From NCBI RefSeq assembly GCF_041260155.1, contig NW_027248277.1, positions 22,663,822 to 22,727,821 of the forward strand: 64,000 nt of DNA. Reading direction: 5' to 3'. This document shows positions 20,647 to 32,849 of the stretch, piece by piece. The notes under the pieces are model-generated. The model saw nothing but the letters and a program-made list of their open reading frames with translations, did not search any database and had not been told where the DNA came from. The DNA comes from Ptychodera flava. Lineage: Eukaryota > Hemichordata > Enteropneusta > Ptychoderidae. Position 1 is the stretch's first letter. Each line of letters opens with the position of its first letter. The position numbers were made by a program, and so were the translations under genes.

Positions 20647-23187
20647 CTGTGATAGAATAAACATCCAATGCTTAACTTTGCTACTGTTACAGTTTATTGA
20701 CTGGAAAGTTCGCTGTTATATCAGTCAGTACACAGTGGTAAAAACTTGAACGTTTAAAATTTTAATGCTTGTACGAACAACAGTTCATGATAATGGTAAA
20801 ACGAACGCAAACGTTGACATCTGAAGCCTTTATATATAGTCGAACTCACTATCAAAACCAACAATTTTAAATAAAGTTTAAAAATGTTTTGGCCGGAGAC
20901 GGAGCGGAACGATAATATTCGATCCTGGAACTGTTCTATGATTACGGAGTGTTTTGATGGAATTCCTGGTCGCGCATTACTGATGCCTTACGAAAAGAGG
21001 CATAGTTAAACGTACGATTTTTAATACCCAAAAGAAGTCTCTTAGCTCAACGGGGCGTCAGATGGAAGAATAAGAATATGGAAAACCGAATTAATCACAT
21101 TTATTTAACCTTTGAAGTATGTTAATGTTAAATTTATGATATGTTTGAATAAAATCATTCGCTAATATGAATATTAATATATATGCAAATGGTACCATCA
21201 CATGAATATACTTGAATAAGGTCATGCTGTCCTGTATATTTGATGTTTGACCTTCATCCCACATAACTTTCTGCTGACGAGCGACGAAATGGAAATTTGT
21301 GCATTTAAACAAAATCCTCAAATTCGCACCTGTGAAGCTATTGGGCCACTTTCACCCAAAATGAGACAATTGGCCCAAGCATGAAAGCTCATCTTCTTAT
21401 AATCATATTACGCTTCCAAAAATGTATGTTGCAACCTCTATTTATGTATTAATGTGAAACATCTCCGAAAAGATGTTTGGTAGGGGAAAAAGTGGAAGGT
21501 GGTGAACTGACGGACGCACAGGAGGCTCAATTTTTAAGCTTGTGATGGCAAAGCCATTCACGTGAATGGCAGAGCCATTCCCGACATCTTGTGACAAATT
21601 AATCATCTGTTAGAGACTCTTGAAATCGTGTTTGAATTTCACAAATTAACCGTCGCGGCCGCACGATGTGAGCTATTTAGGGATGGTGACAAAGCAATGA
21701 AAGGTTAAAGAAGGCTAAACTTTCACATTCTCCTGTTGTTAATCAAAAAGAGTTATTTATATTTTGATGAAAATGGAAATATTAATCGTAGCATAGTAAT
21801 TGATCTTTCAAACAGTTGATATAAATACTTTGCAACTCATGCAAATATCCAGAGATCGTGTTCACTTTCACTTATCGTGTATTATTTATCGTGTATAAAA
21901 ATTGCACTTGTCTAAAATTTATGAATCAGATTTTTGACACAACGCAACATAATAAGATCACCATTCAAAACAAAATACGGCTACGCTAAATAGTCGTGTT
22001 TTAATGTCCAAATGTGTGAGGTTTTAGGGTCCCAGGCTTCCAATTTTGGTAAGGGGGGCGCTATAGGGTGAGGGTCACATTTTACATGATGGAACACCTC
22101 TGAGATTCCCGCTCCTCCTCCCTGCATATTTACTGAAATTGCCCTGAAGAAAAAAGAATGAGATCACAAGAATAACAAGCATTGAAATTTACAACTTAAT
22201 GAAACATTATTCGATTATTCGTGTTTGTCATATTTAGGGGCACTTTTAACCCAAGGTCCCATATGAGGCATATGGCAACATAATACATTTAGTTTATATC
22301 TCAACCAATGGAAACACTGAATTTTTACCATTAGTTTATAGTTGTAAGGTGAATGTTTAGTTTGAAATTAAATGTGCACGCTTTACATTACCCCAAGAGT
22401 TACCGTGGACGAGTTTTCAATTTCAATTTTTATTCATACACGTGGATTAATTTATCTCTTTTAACTAAGAACCGGAAGTGTCAATTCATCCTGAAAATAC
22501 ATTTTATCACACTTCCAAGATGACAGTCAGAGCCTGCAATCAAAAACGTCCACTGCTTTTATATTTTTACTTCAGAATATCAGAATTTTTGCGAGTGAAC
22601 ATGATCGAAAGTAGGATGACTTTGCATAATTAGTACTGGATTGTTACAACAAACACAGCTTGCACGATGGTCTTGTGTTCTATCTTGTCCACGAAAATAC
22701 TGACATGCATCGTGGAGCGTAAACTCCAGTATTCCGAGCCACGATTGCTGTGTTTATAACAGTCATGATAACACTTCAAAATTCTTTCATTCTGATATTA
22801 TTTTGTCCCTTTCGCTAGTATTCGAGATGCATACGATCAAGACACCCACGAGGCGAAAGTGAAAACATTGAGGTTTGACCACGCATCAAGTATTTAGAGC
22901 AAACACAAGATTCGTTTTTTCCTGCGTTTCGCCCCTGAGTGTTCACAAACGATCACGGAAACTATTGTATGACTTTTCCCCGCTATAACGTCCCCTGTAT
23001 GCCATGCCAAATATTGTGAGAAATCCAGAGAAATGTAGGTTAATCTAGAAAAATGACTTCCAGGTAGAGTTGTTCAAAAGATCAGCTTTGTGGTTTGAGG
23101 CAGAACAACTGCGAAATGAGATAAATATCACTCCCGGGAGAGTAGTACTTAGTCTATTTATATCTATAAACAACTACTAAATCTTAC
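20647..23187 (-). other. Intron in the 5' UTR of the first GPCR gene
   Basis: Bounded by a minus-strand GTAAGATTTAG donor at 23187 and the acceptor at 20647. Parts align with the intron of the second locus (for example 21120-21300 with 34080-34260). No coding sequence is seen. Confidence 0.5.
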
Positions 23188-23400
23188 CTGTGACTGCAGA
23201 AAAAAGACTTCACCAATTTCTTCAATGACTGTTTTAGAGTGGCTCCAGGTCTTCAAATCCTAAAATGGTCACGGAAAATTCTGTAGTGGACGATTTATGT
23301 ATACTCTGGTATTGTGATTGATGCACTCTTCACGCGCAGGCCAGAAATTGCATTAAACACAATAGTGTCGGTTTATTACGAGGACATATATCATTAAATT
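23188..23400 (-). other. Probable non-coding first exon of the first GPCR gene
   Basis: Ends with GCAGTCACAG before the donor GTAAGAT. It has a homologous counterpart at 36737 upstream of the second GPCR. The 5' boundary is a guess from the CCAAT block just beyond. Confidence 0.4.
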
Positions 23401-23406
23401 ATTAGT

Positions 23407-23448
23407 GTGTCTGTCACGCCAATGTGTTGTTCTGATTGGACGAGAACT
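23407..23448 (-). promoter_or_regulatory. Conserved CCAAT-containing promoter block, locus 1
   Basis: A 42-base block is shared with 36882-36923 at 37 of 42 positions. On the minus strand it contains GTCCAATCAGAAC, a good CCAAT box. An AT-rich TATA-like stretch follows downstream. It sits just upstream of the presumed first exon in both loci. Confidence 0.55.
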
Positions 23449-24439
23449 AACGCCGGCGGTGCTATCAACTGTTTGCAGAAGCCAAAACGAGGCCCTCAAC
23501 TAGTTAAGAACTGGTTAAAAGATTAAATACTTGCAGATTAAATAATTGCGATTGTAGTGTTAACGTTCAGACTGTTGCTTTTAGAACTGCAGTATTAGAG
23601 TTTTTGGTCTGCACTCCGCCAAATCATCGTTGTCACTCTTTATGTTGTGCGTGTTTTCTACTACCTCAGCCGAGTATACGTGGGCCATATGTATACTTCG
23701 CGTACACGATGATTGTTCACGGACGCTTAATTTCTGTTCGACGATAATCGCTCAATATTCGATTTTCTTTCTTCTGTTTTAGCTGCTAAAGCTACGGAGT
23801 AGACAATTTTAAATGCCTAAAGACAGATCGTGATATAATAAATAACAAAAACCCTTTTACAGGCAAATATATACTCGAAATTGGTACAATTCGCTTGCTA
23901 TAGCACTCGCCTAGTAGCACATGTCATGTGTCACAAATTGAACCAAAATCTCGTGAATACCAGCCTGCGGCAGGGGTTTATCCTTTATTATACCTGACTT
24001 AATAAAACTGTCTGATGTTAGTCTGACAATTTTGTCTGTAATGATATAAAATTTGCGGCACCGATAATGGCTGACAACCAATTCACTAATTTTCAGTATT
24101 GTGAATTCATCAATAATTTATCATAAATGCTCAATGGACGACAGCTTATGCCTGCTATGGTTAAATAGCTATATTTGAGTTATGAAAAGGCTCTGAACTA
24201 TCATAGAAGAAAAGTGCAAGGACGTTTGGGAAGTAGATATGAACTGGCAATGTTCAAGTGATTCAGTATATTACAGTTGTCTGTAAACTTTAACTTTTGC
24301 CATATATTTGCAACTTCATTGAAAGTTTTATTATCAACATGATGTATTACATTCACCGAAGATCATTTCCAAAGTTCATTTAGTTAAAAATGTGTAATTA
24401 TCTGAAAGAAAAATACAAAATTTCTTTGCCTGGTGCCTA
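23449..24439. other. Upstream flank of GPCR locus 1
   Basis: The first ~400 bases match the flank of the second locus (37100-37330) and so belong to the duplicated segment. The rest shows nothing recognisable. Confidence 0.5.
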
Positions 24440-25515
24440 TATATCGTCACTTTATGTAGCATGTGAAATTGCCTTTGGTCAGGTCTTTCACGCTGTACAG
24501 GTATATGACAAACTGTGCAAGCTCATTAGATATGCAAATGTACCTAGCTGATATGAAAATGCAAAATACCTTTCACCGACAAAACATAATTGTCTCGTCA
24601 ATGTACATAGCAAGTTTCATAACTTTTTAAAGAGTTTTTCCAGTCTGTCAAATATGGAAGTAAGTAAAAATTTTAAAATACTTTCATTAATATTTTAAAA
24701 TCGTATCATTAATGTATATAGCGACTATTATGGACTTTCATCAAGCCCATCAAGATATATCCCTAATTAGGAAAGTTCATTCAATATGTACGTTCGTGGT
24801 AAGTTGTTCTACAACACCTTCACCAACTCCTAGTAATATTATATCACATTATTTACGATGAACATTGGAAATTTTGTCAACTTTTGTCGAGTCAATCACG
24901 ATATATATCCCTGATTTGTAAAGTTCGTTAAATATGCAAATTGGTAATAAGCTGAAGTAAAAACGTTAAATGACTTCAATAATGCTATACAGTAGTATCT
25001 TCAATGTATATGGCTAAGTTTTGTCAACTGTGATTAAGCCGATCCAGACAATTTTCCCTAAAAAGAAAATTTTGTTAAATATGCAATTTAGTATTTACCT
25101 TAAAGGAAAATGCAAAATGACTTTTAATATTTTTTTAAATTACTATCTTCAATGTCCATCACAAGTATGTCAGCATTGATTAAGTCAATTCGGATACACA
25201 TTTCTAATTAGAAAGGTGTATGCAAAACTACTAAAACGACTTTCATTATTGCTGTACCCGTGTCTCTCAAATATACATAGGAAATCTCGTCAACTTTGAC
25301 CATGCAAAACTAGATATATGTCATAAATTGGGAAAGCTCTTTCAATATGCAAATAAGTATTTAGCTGAAGTGAAAATGATAAATGACTTTGAAATTGTTT
25401 AAACGTAATATTATCAAATGTATATGGCACGTTTCACCAGCTTTGATTAAATTTATCAAGATATGAGTCTCTAATTATAAGAATTCATTAAATATGCTAA
25501 TTATAGTTACAATAA
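24440..25515 (+). repeat. Degenerate tandem array, ~110-150 base units
   Basis: About seven diverged units recur, marked by TCAATGTATATGGC-AAGTTT-like cores near 24600, 24712, 24860, 25000, 25152, 25270 and 25420. Each is followed by a GATTAAG-C-ATC-AGATAT stretch, then CTAATTAGGAAAGTTCATT and AAATATGCAAAT. The units are too diverged for a recent array. Confidence 0.65.
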
Positions 25516-25954
25516 CTCTCGCAGGCAAACTGACTCGATTTTAATTTGGTTTTCATTGACTCTTACTTAATGTCGTGTATTATAACACAATATCGCGTAA
25601 AAGCTGAGTGCGACAGGGTTGAAGCTCAAATTTGGAGAGAATATTGCTCTTGATGTATGTATACCAGAAAAGGTGACCATCCAATTGCAGCCTGTATTTT
25701 ATGTGCAATTACACGTAGGTTCGAACAAGAATTTGTTCAGTTACACTGAAAATCAGTGTGGGAAAGTAGTGGAATCATAAGAGACACTATCAGGTGCCTT
25801 TGACTTGTCTACGCTCGAGGTAAAAGAAACCATCATCGCTTTAATATCACCAGGTATTGCATTAATTCAATTTTGAACATTGGATTCCTCGTACGTATTG
25901 CTAGTGCCAGTGTAAAATTCACGACATTCTACTGAAGCTATATTTCAGCGTGTT

Positions 25955-26345
25955 TCTTCTGCTGATTAGATCGTTAATTATGCATGGAAGCTTCTATTTC
26001 TGTGGTTAAAGTAAAGAAATATGAATTGAATCCCATTTCTGTGCGCTCCTTCATTACTTTCCCTCGCAGGAATCGGTTTACACAGACAACACTCACTTCA
26101 ATGAATTGTACAGTTCTGATCAACGCTTGAATGTCCTCAGGTATTGAATTAGTTGAATTGTAAACATCAAAGTCATGATGCCGATTGCTGAGTGAGGTCG
26201 GTATTATTGTTCTCACTATCTTCTATGCAAGTCAATTTAATACGTTTTCAATGTGCTGTTAATTATGTATGGTAGCTGCTATTCTGGAGATGTCTAAGAA
26301 GCGAAGTCAACAGTGGCTCATCGATTCGTTGATGATTCATATCTC
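25955..26345 (+). repeat. Dispersed repeat, copy 1 (partner at 58565)
   Basis: Shares long stretches with 58565-58870, including CCCATTTCTGTGCGCT, TACAGTT-TGA, TTAATACGTTTTCA and ATGTCTAAGAAGCGAAGTCA. Part of the same sequence also recurs diverged at 25780-26010, so it may be an older tandem unit. Confidence 0.65.
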
Positions 26346-29049
26346 ATTGCCTAATTTGGCAAGCGCACTTCACATATTGTTTCCTAAATGGCTATGCAAA
26401 GATTTGAAAACGATTAAAACTAATTTTGGAGAATTGGAATTTTATATTGTTCAAATATCTCAATAATATTTGGTGCCCTATAGCTGAATGTTGCTACGTT
26501 ACAAATTACTCAAAAGGTGTATAGCTTAATAACAAAAGTAGACAACCCTACATTTGCAGATCAAAACGACAGCGAAGTATGACTCTGAGGTGAATATTAG
26601 AAAATTTGGCGGGAAATAATCACCAAGCGAGTTTTAATCAACGAGGTCTTATATCTGCAACCAAATGCCCTCGTATGCCGTTTATAATCTCAAGTAAAAT
26701 AGGGGTGTTATTGGAGATTATTTATGTACTGATATTTACTGTGGCAAATATCGCTTAAATTCGTATAAATAGAAAAGACGTGTACAAAACGACATTTTGA
26801 CTTTTCACTCGAGACTTGCTGACAATAAAATCATTGTCACCAATCATGGCAGAGTCCTGCCTTATACCATATTTACCTATTACCCAGATAAACATAGTAT
26901 GAAAGTCGGATTTTATCAGCTGTTATTAATCTATTGAGCTTGCCAAGTTCGTGTATTAGGTGATGATGGAATACTAAAATTTATGTAGGGAAATTAAGTC
27001 ATCGTGTAAACATACCTGAGTGGGGTCTACTAATTAATTTTACAACGTGGTCTAGTAATGTAGGTAAAGGAAGCTACATCTTCACATTCCTTGTTTTCAC
27101 CCCACACTCTTTTTTGTTTGGGTTAAAATAATGATTCATATACTAGTAATAATAATTATTTTGACCTCATGTAGTTATCCCGAGCGAGACATTTCGTATT
27201 TGCTTTTAAATTAAGGATACAAAAAATATTTAACCCTTAAAATCAAAAAAGTTACCTGTAAAACTCTGCTCGTTACCACATTGAAGTATATATTTCATTA
27301 GTCTACATATCACCATATACTTTGATGTTTAATGCGTACTCGCCGTTTGTATAAGGAGCATGTTAGAAGCTATTGCAATTTTCACGTTTTTCCCTTCCGC
27401 TAACAAATACAGCACTGTTTCTGGTTGAATTTAGCGCCACCAATTGAAAACATGATGTGTTACATATATTGCACTTGCACCACTATTGCACCATTTTACC
27501 CAGTGTGTAACGAATATAAATCCGAGCACTCACCAATATGTAGACATTTTTATACACATGTCCATTGATAGCTTAACAACATCATTTGTTTGCAGAGAAT
27601 CTATTGTTTGAAAAAGCCCAATACTTATCAAGCATCCTTGATTGCATATTAAAAGAATAGTTTCGAAACCTTGCTTTATGCTCTCCTACAGTTTTCTGGG
27701 TTGACAGAGCGACACTTTTTGCTACTTGTTTGTTTTGTCATTTTTGATTTGTATTTGTAAAGAGAGCTGTTTCAATAAACCCAAAGATTAGTGTTAGCCC
27801 TTTATCATTTCCTTTACCAACATTTTCATGTCATAGCACTTACTATCTCACGTGAAGACGTTTTGTTTGAAATTTGATGAATTAGAAGAAGACGCTTGAA
27901 GAATGACTTCAAGTTTGGGGATTAAAATGAATTGAAAGTGCTTTAAACAACAACACAGAGACTGTATATGCTACCCTAGCTCTCTCCACCGCCAGGTGTT
28001 TTCTTTGTTTCGATTCACATTGGAAGTAAAGACACAAATAATGTCGAGTTCGCTGTTCAAAGCACCTTTATCATGTAATTGCCCAGCGTCTGGATACATT
28101 AGATATTCATAGAAGTGTACAGGCATTATTATAAACACCTCATCCGCAGTCTGTGTTCTAATTCGCAAATTGATAGTCATGTGGGATGCGTTCTTTTTGA
28201 CATGTGCTGATACACGTAAACGACGTCATGAGGCATCCTTTGTCGGAACTGTTGGCTGCCAGGGAAACAGTCTGTCTTTGGGGGTGACCCACAGTCCCTC
28301 GGTGTACAGACGTATGCTGTTGCCCTCATGGCCAGTCAATATGTGTATCTTGTATTTCGGTAAAATGTATCACCCGGAATATAAGTAAAAAACCGTTTTT
28401 GTATTGAAAGCTTGCCTCTCAAGGAACATAAGGCAACATATTTTCATGTTCCCACAAGGCCAACTTCATGGCAGGTAAGTGTAGATATGTATTCATTAAG
28501 CATCTGGCTCTATATACCTGCGGAAAATTGCAATGGTTTTATTAGTCCTATATAATTTGGATCTCAACTTATCCACTTCGCTATTCAGACATGTTGTATT
28601 GAGTGTTGGTTCTTTGAAAATGTATTGACACTCAGATGTATGCTGTTATTCTTTGTTCTTATTGATCTCCATTCTTACATGTTTGACGTACCTAGAACAA
28701 GACAACCTTTATTTATATTTCATCGAAAACGCAATCGCAAATGCGATTCTGATTGGCTTCTCACATTGCCACAAATACGAGAACGACATTTCACTTAAAA
28801 TACTACTTGACCTTTAATGTAAATCACATAAGACCAGAAATACACAACATGACTGTAGGGTTGGAAATGAACATTCATACCGTAATGCAGATAGCATAAA
28901 AACAACCTTTACGAAGTGATTGTACAAATTGATGTGTAATAGATGATTGACTTTACAATTACACAAATTACACTCAATTACATTAAATATTATACTGACA
29001 ATTAGCTTAACCGATATGCCTGTAACAAGGTTGTTGTTGTATATAAGTG
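26346..29049. other. Long non-coding stretch
   Basis: AT-rich; no gene, RNA or repeat recognised. Confidence 0.5.
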
Positions 29050-29560
29050 AAGTGACGTCATTATGGAGCGACTAGCCAACATTAGAGGGCAAAATACCAT
29101 ACGTAAGGACAGTTGTGCCATCAGCATACATATCTAGATCAGATTTCAGTCAGGTCAAGGCAAACTATTAATAGAAATCGTGAACAGCAGTGGACCTAGT
29201 ATAGATCCCTGAGGTACATTTATACAACAGTTACTCTTTCGATGTCAGATATCTTACCAATATGACAAAAGATCTGAAAACGATCTGAGCGGAAAGGTTT
29301 AAAATACACTAACTCATTTCCAAGCAATTCATTAATGATAATTTTGTAAGTAGTACATCGTGATTAATAAGGTCCAATACCTCATAAAGGCCCACATAAC
29401 GCATGAAAGACGGCAAGTAGCTATTTTTCAGGTAACTCCTTTCAAATGTAGTACGTATCAATAAAGTTTGACAGGAGTGGGTCTTTAGAGCCCTAAATAA
29501 GTAAAAATACGAAATGTAAGAGCAAGATGATAAGATGTAACACATTCATGTTCTCTCGTA
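29050..29560 (-). mobile_element. Non-LTR retrotransposon (LINE) RT fragment
   Basis: The minus strand shows blocks of a Jockey/CR1-type reverse transcriptase. They are YEVLDLINHDVLLTKLSLMN (equivalent to the usual FDxVDHxxLLxKL), then VPQGSILGPLLFTISINS, then DMYADG (from the YADD box) followed by a threonine-rich tail. Several frame changes separate the blocks and the YADD Asp is changed, so it is dead. Neither end of the element is visible. Confidence 0.75.
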
Positions 29561-31788
29561 TGCAAAATGAGAGGAAAACGATCAGAATACCCGATTTCGG
29601 GAACGAACACATTGGAAAAATAACTATGTTAGACACTTTGATATGATTACACAATATTGTGGAGACTACACCGATTAGTTGGAAAAAAGTCAATCTCAAC
29701 TCAAATTGATTAAGAAGAAAAATATAGTGATATGATCATTTGACGTAAAAAGATCAATAATGAAATCATCTAAAATATAAAGTCATTTTCAAGTGTAAAA
29801 ATTTCCATTTTTAAATTCAAATAAAAAAATGCATCAGCATTATGCGAAAAATGAAGGGTCTATAAGGAGATGCTTAAAGAAAGGTGTATCACTTAGGGAG
29901 TTTAATTTTAAGCCTCATGATTTCTAAATCTTAGGATTTTAAATCACATTATCCCTTTTAACTTATGTTGAGGATAATATAGACCAAAACACCTCGGCCT
30001 TTTTACATCCCGTTTCAATCTTGTTTTACCACTTATTTATTTGCTATTATCAATCAATGTTTAATATCCCTAATCATCAGTTGCTATTGCCTGATCGGTA
30101 TTGACATATTGAGTTGAATGTTCCAGTAGCCATACCTTCAACCTTTATGACCTTTTTTGACAGGCAGCTGAATGTTAGGATAAACTGCAACGTTGCCATC
30201 CTCACCAAACTGTTTCTGATGATTACTTCTCGAAATCACGTCAAGCGGTTGATCGGAGTTCGGGGTCTATAAACCTGTTTTATGTGATTGGATTCACCAC
30301 AGGAATGACACAGAACGACGCGTTAGCGTTGTTAGTTCGCGTTGGAGAAAGCTGTTTGTCCGAATATCAACACGTCGAGTTACAGTTCTTGTACTTTTTT
30401 TTCACGTATAATGCCGCAGGGATTATTTGTGTAAAAGTTGTTGACCAAGTTTGCTTTCAAGAGAGGTTACCACAGCAAGTATGAGTTAGGTGCCAATAAT
30501 GGTCGATTTAGTCGATTTTACAGAAAAGTTCTTGATCGCAGTTGCCATTACTGAGCACAGTAACAGTAACTAATGTCTTCAAGAAATAATTTGTGTGTAG
30601 TCAACTGAAGTACTATCAACTAACATTATCATTCAACGACAGCCATTATCCTCAAATCCTTACAATTAACTCGCCGAAAAGTCCCTTTCTCAAATAGTTG
30701 GTAGTGATGAAGTAGCGTGACTAAGTAATTATGGTTCCCCATAAAGTTTTGAATCTTCGATTTACCAATTTGCTTAAAAGGTTACGAAGGAGCGATTCCA
30801 CAATGAACGATGTCTAACTACACTTGTTATCACGATCGTAGAATTTACTATTGTTGTTAGAAGGTACACCAACGGCTTCCAGGCTAGTGTTAGGTAACTG
30901 TACATGGTCAATAGTATCACAGATGACAGGCTGTGTTGAGACATATTAGCAATTTTAAATTTCGTATTCTTGGCACTTCGTAAGTAGATGGTCATTTTCA
31001 GTTGTTTTAATGCGCCTGTTAGATTAAATTAGCGTTCACAGCCTTAAGTGCTGATAAGTCGATCGGGAATTTTTATGTCCTTTTTTTATAAAAAATCCGT
31101 CAAAGCAACTCCTGCCCCTTTATCAGGTTCTTTATTCATTGACAGTTTAGATATAGCCACATATAACGTTTAATGTTAAATTTCCTCATTGGTTGAATTA
31201 ATATAGCCAAGAAGGGAACAAACAAAGGATAAACTGTACAGTACCTTAGCACTGGGGTCGTTTCTGTTGTGCTTGCAGAGTTTCGTTATAAAAATGAGGG
31301 CATTCGATGCGATGACTTTGATTATCGCATCTGATTGTTCCACGTCTCGAGTTTTTTCCTGCTTGGTTAATTAGTCGCTTAACCCTTGTCGTCATGAAGG
31401 TTCCTCATCTAGATTATTTAGAAACCACAGGAACCGTTGGATCAGTGCAATTCAAAAATAGGGACTCTTTGGTTTTATTATATCAGGTAAAGATGACACA
31501 ACTGAGTTGACATCTCGTTTTTAAGTGTCTTGATATCATGGCTCACTGGCATTTGCTGCAATTTCTCAGCTGTACGATATCAAGATTGAATATTTCTTAA
31601 ATCAGAAACTTAGCTTCAGCCTTGGCGAGCTGAATACAAGGTATTGCAATATTATCTCAAACGTTCATCAATCATTAAAGCTAAGTTCTAAGACGTGGAC
31701 ATTGGCACGCTATTGCTAGATTCTTCGATTTTCGTTGCCTTAAATAAATATTCATTTTCACACCGTCAATAAATTTCGTTCGTAGTTT
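29561..31788. other. Non-coding stretch downstream of the second GPCR
   Basis: Short open frames only. A 73-codon minus frame at 30774-30995 is hydrophobic but not recognisable. Confidence 0.5.
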
Positions 31789-32849
31789 TTACAGATTAGG
31801 TGTAGCAACTGAAGTTTCGACAAATTGAATTGGAGGACCAGCATTTGGTCTCGGAGTTTTACAAACACATGGACAGTAAACTTTCTTAGCAGCTTTTCTA
31901 TACTTCGAGTTGAAGAGCAAGTAAATGAAAGGGTTAATAGAAGATTGAATCAACAACAAAAATATTGCAGACAACTTTCCAATATCTGAAAAGGCACGCG
32001 AAAATGAACCAGAGTAGGAATTTTCTATTCTCTTTACATTCTGTAACAACTCTACAATTGTGTGTGGGAAAACACCGATAAAATACACAACGGTCGTCAC
32101 CAGAACATTCCTAAAAACGCGCCTTAAATCTTTCATCATTGAAGTTGATATGGGTAGAGTTGAACATTTACTTCTTCTGGACATCTCTCTTGCAACTAGA
32201 ATGTATAGTATCGGCACGACACATGAGGTGACAAACATAACACCGGGCACTGTGAACGTAGTCATCAAAATCAGATAAGTAGCCTTAAATAGATAAAGAG
32301 GCATACCGATTGAGAAGGAAATGCTTAATAACCATGTACTACAGATTACAGCGGTAACAATGTTTGTTTTCAAATAAACAGTGACTTTCAAGGGATGGCA
32401 AACTACAATATATCGTTCAATGGCAAGTAAAAGAATTGTAAAGCTTGACTCCGACATTGCGAAAAGAACTATGGATAATGACCAGATAAAAAGTGCTTTG
32501 ACCTTTTAGTCAGTACCTCATTAACAGTCATCGTCACGAAAAACGTCATGTAAAATATCAGCAATAACGTATCCGACATTGCTAAATTAATCAACAGCAT
32601 GTTGCTTTTTGTCTGCATTTCCTTGATTTTCAATATGACAATGAGAAAAGAAAAGTTATTGACCAAACCTCCTATCGATATTGCGATTCCTAAACCCCAA
32701 AAGTATTGGCTTGAATACCAATCGAAATATACAGTTCGATTGTGTCCCTCGTAGACTGACTCATTGTTATTATGCAAGTTGTACAAATTTCGAATACCTC
32801 CTTCATTAAATGGCGCTTGATCAGTGAAGAAATAAGTAGAATCATTCAT
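31789..32849 (-). pseudogene. Second class A GPCR, paralogue of 19303-20388, one frameshift
   Basis: Same protein family as the first GPCR. The N-terminus aligns from MNDSTYFFTDQAP (ATG at 32849; an in-frame ATG at 32948 adds 33 residues absent from the paralogue). TM1 (SIGGLVNNFSFLIVIL), TM2 (NLAMSDTLL), ERYIVVCHPLKV, TM6 (VYFIGVFPHT) and SINPFIYLLFNSKYRKA all match. A one-base change near 32500, between TM2 and TM3, throws the frame, so the two halves lie in different registers. TM3 again lacks the extracellular cysteine, and ECL2 has none either. It may be a recent pseudogene, or an intact gene with a sequencing error. Codon use and conservation after the shift still look protein-like. Confidence 0.75.
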
